This document shows positions 6,267 to 6,729 of a stretch of 6,729 nucleotides of DNA, one piece after another. Each line of letters opens with the position of its first letter. Within the stretch, counting starts at the first letter, position 1. The notes below the pieces were generated by a model. That model made no database searches, had not been told where the DNA came from, and was given only the letters and a program-made list of their open reading frames with translations. The translations under genes and the position numbers were made by a program. The DNA lies in the NCBI GenBank assembly GCA_910588595.1, contig CAJUQU010000232.1:1-6729 (forward strand), written 5' to 3'. This DNA comes from an uncultured Lachnospiraceae bacterium (GTDB taxonomy: Bacteria > Bacillota_A > Clostridia > Lachnospirales > Lachnospiraceae).

Positions 6267-6729
6267 TCAGACTTCGTTTTTTTGGTACAGATAACTGTTT
6301 CCGGTTTTTCCGACCCTGCTGATGATCCCGGTCTCTAGCAGTACATTCAGGAGGGTGGTAGCGCCTTTCTGCTGGATCTTTGCCGCTTTGGCGAGATCTT
6401 TTGAAGTAAATTGACCAGGGAGCGAGTCGGGTAGAAATATCATGTAGTCGGCAGAGGTGTCTATGCGGACTTCATCAAAGATATCGACTGGTATGCCGTC
6501 CATGCGCGAGGAACCTCTCTTTTTGTTTCTGCCCCATCCATTCAGATAACGTGTCTCTTCCACATCAATCAGACTGATGATAAAATGGAGCTTTGGGTTG
6601 CTGATAAACATTTTGATCTTGTACAGTTCAGGAATAATCTGATAAAATGTACCGGTTTTGGGCGATTTCCGTTTTGGAGAAAGTTCTCCGGTCTCCGTGT
6701 CAAGCCACGACAGCCATTTTTTGTGTGCG
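6267..6729 (-). CDS. Hypothetical protein, C-terminal part, winged-helix-like end (partial at window edge)
   Basis: The reading frame is open from the right edge to TGA at 6267-6269, giving 153 visible residues; the start lies beyond the window. An internal ATG at 6611 would give 114 aa, but in-frame coding upstream (beginning AHKKWLSWLDTETG, with a basic SPKRKSPKTG) looks like real protein, so the gene is longer. A central stretch (about 54-80) reads DVEETRYLNGWGRNKKRG and is rich in aromatic and basic residues. The end looks like a winged helix: FTSKDLAKAAKI (about 107-118), a recognition-helix-like segment to LLETG (119-134), then a wing ISRVGKTGNSYLY (136-148). No signal peptide or membrane segment is visible. 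I recall similar uncharacterised proteins in Lachnospiraceae whose unseen N-terminal half may be nuclease-like, but that is memory, not sequence evidence. The gene converges on gyrA and shows no terminator of its own. Function is unknown; DNA binding is an inference. Confidence 0.75.
   Translation of the reverse strand, partial: AHKKWLSWLDTETGELSPKRKSPKTGTFYQIIPELYKIKMFISNPKLHFIISLIDVEETRYLNGWGRNKKRGSSRMDGIPVDIFDEVRIDTSADYMIFLPDSLPGQFTSKDLAKAAKIQQKGATTLLNVLLETGIISRVGKTGNSYLYQKNEV

Overview
The window is part of the conserved replication-origin cluster of a Firmicute. Four genes on the + strand keep the order yaaA - recF - gyrB - gyrA that usually follows dnaA-dnaN. A convergent - strand gene enters from the right edge and is cut by it. 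The protein sequences point to class Clostridia, most likely Lachnospiraceae: a GyrB of about 640 aa without the large proteobacterial insert, a GyrA reading GDSSIYG in its quinolone pocket, and a - strand hypothetical protein of a type I associate with that family. No remB/yaaB-like gene lies between recF and gyrB, unlike in Bacillus. Genus cannot be set from the sequence alone.

Layout. Bases 1-98 are non-coding and hold a perfect 9-bp GC-rich hairpin (14-34) and the yaaA ribosome site. dnaN would be expected to the left but is not visible. yaaA (99-305) encodes a 68-aa S4-domain RNA-binding protein. recF (372-1490) encodes the recombination-mediator ATPase. gyrB (1535-3457) and gyrA (3485-6130) encode the two gyrase subunits, with gaps of only 44 nt (recF-gyrB) and 27 nt (gyrB-gyrA). 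I found no convincing promoter between yaaA and gyrA, so co-transcription is plausible. A strong hairpin with a T-tract (6151-6214) ends the unit. The stretch 6215-6266 is a short spacer. From 6267 to the right edge is the C-terminal part of a - strand protein with a winged-helix-like end.

How the genes work together. RecF loads RecA at gapped or stalled forks. GyrB (ATPase and TOPRIM) and GyrA (breakage-reunion and DNA wrapping) form the A2B2 gyrase that introduces negative supercoils ahead of forks. YaaA is a small RNA-binding protein whose role is poorly defined although it is co-conserved with recF.

This is mostly an ordinary housekeeping region, and I do not see a new defence or mobile system in it. 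Points worth a second look are two drug-contact positions in gyrase (Gly at GyrA 88, matching E. coli Asp87, and Ala at GyrB 136, matching E. coli Arg136), the long acidic GyrA tail, a second GyrA-box-like motif, the REP/IS200-like palindrome at the left edge, and the truncated - strand gene.
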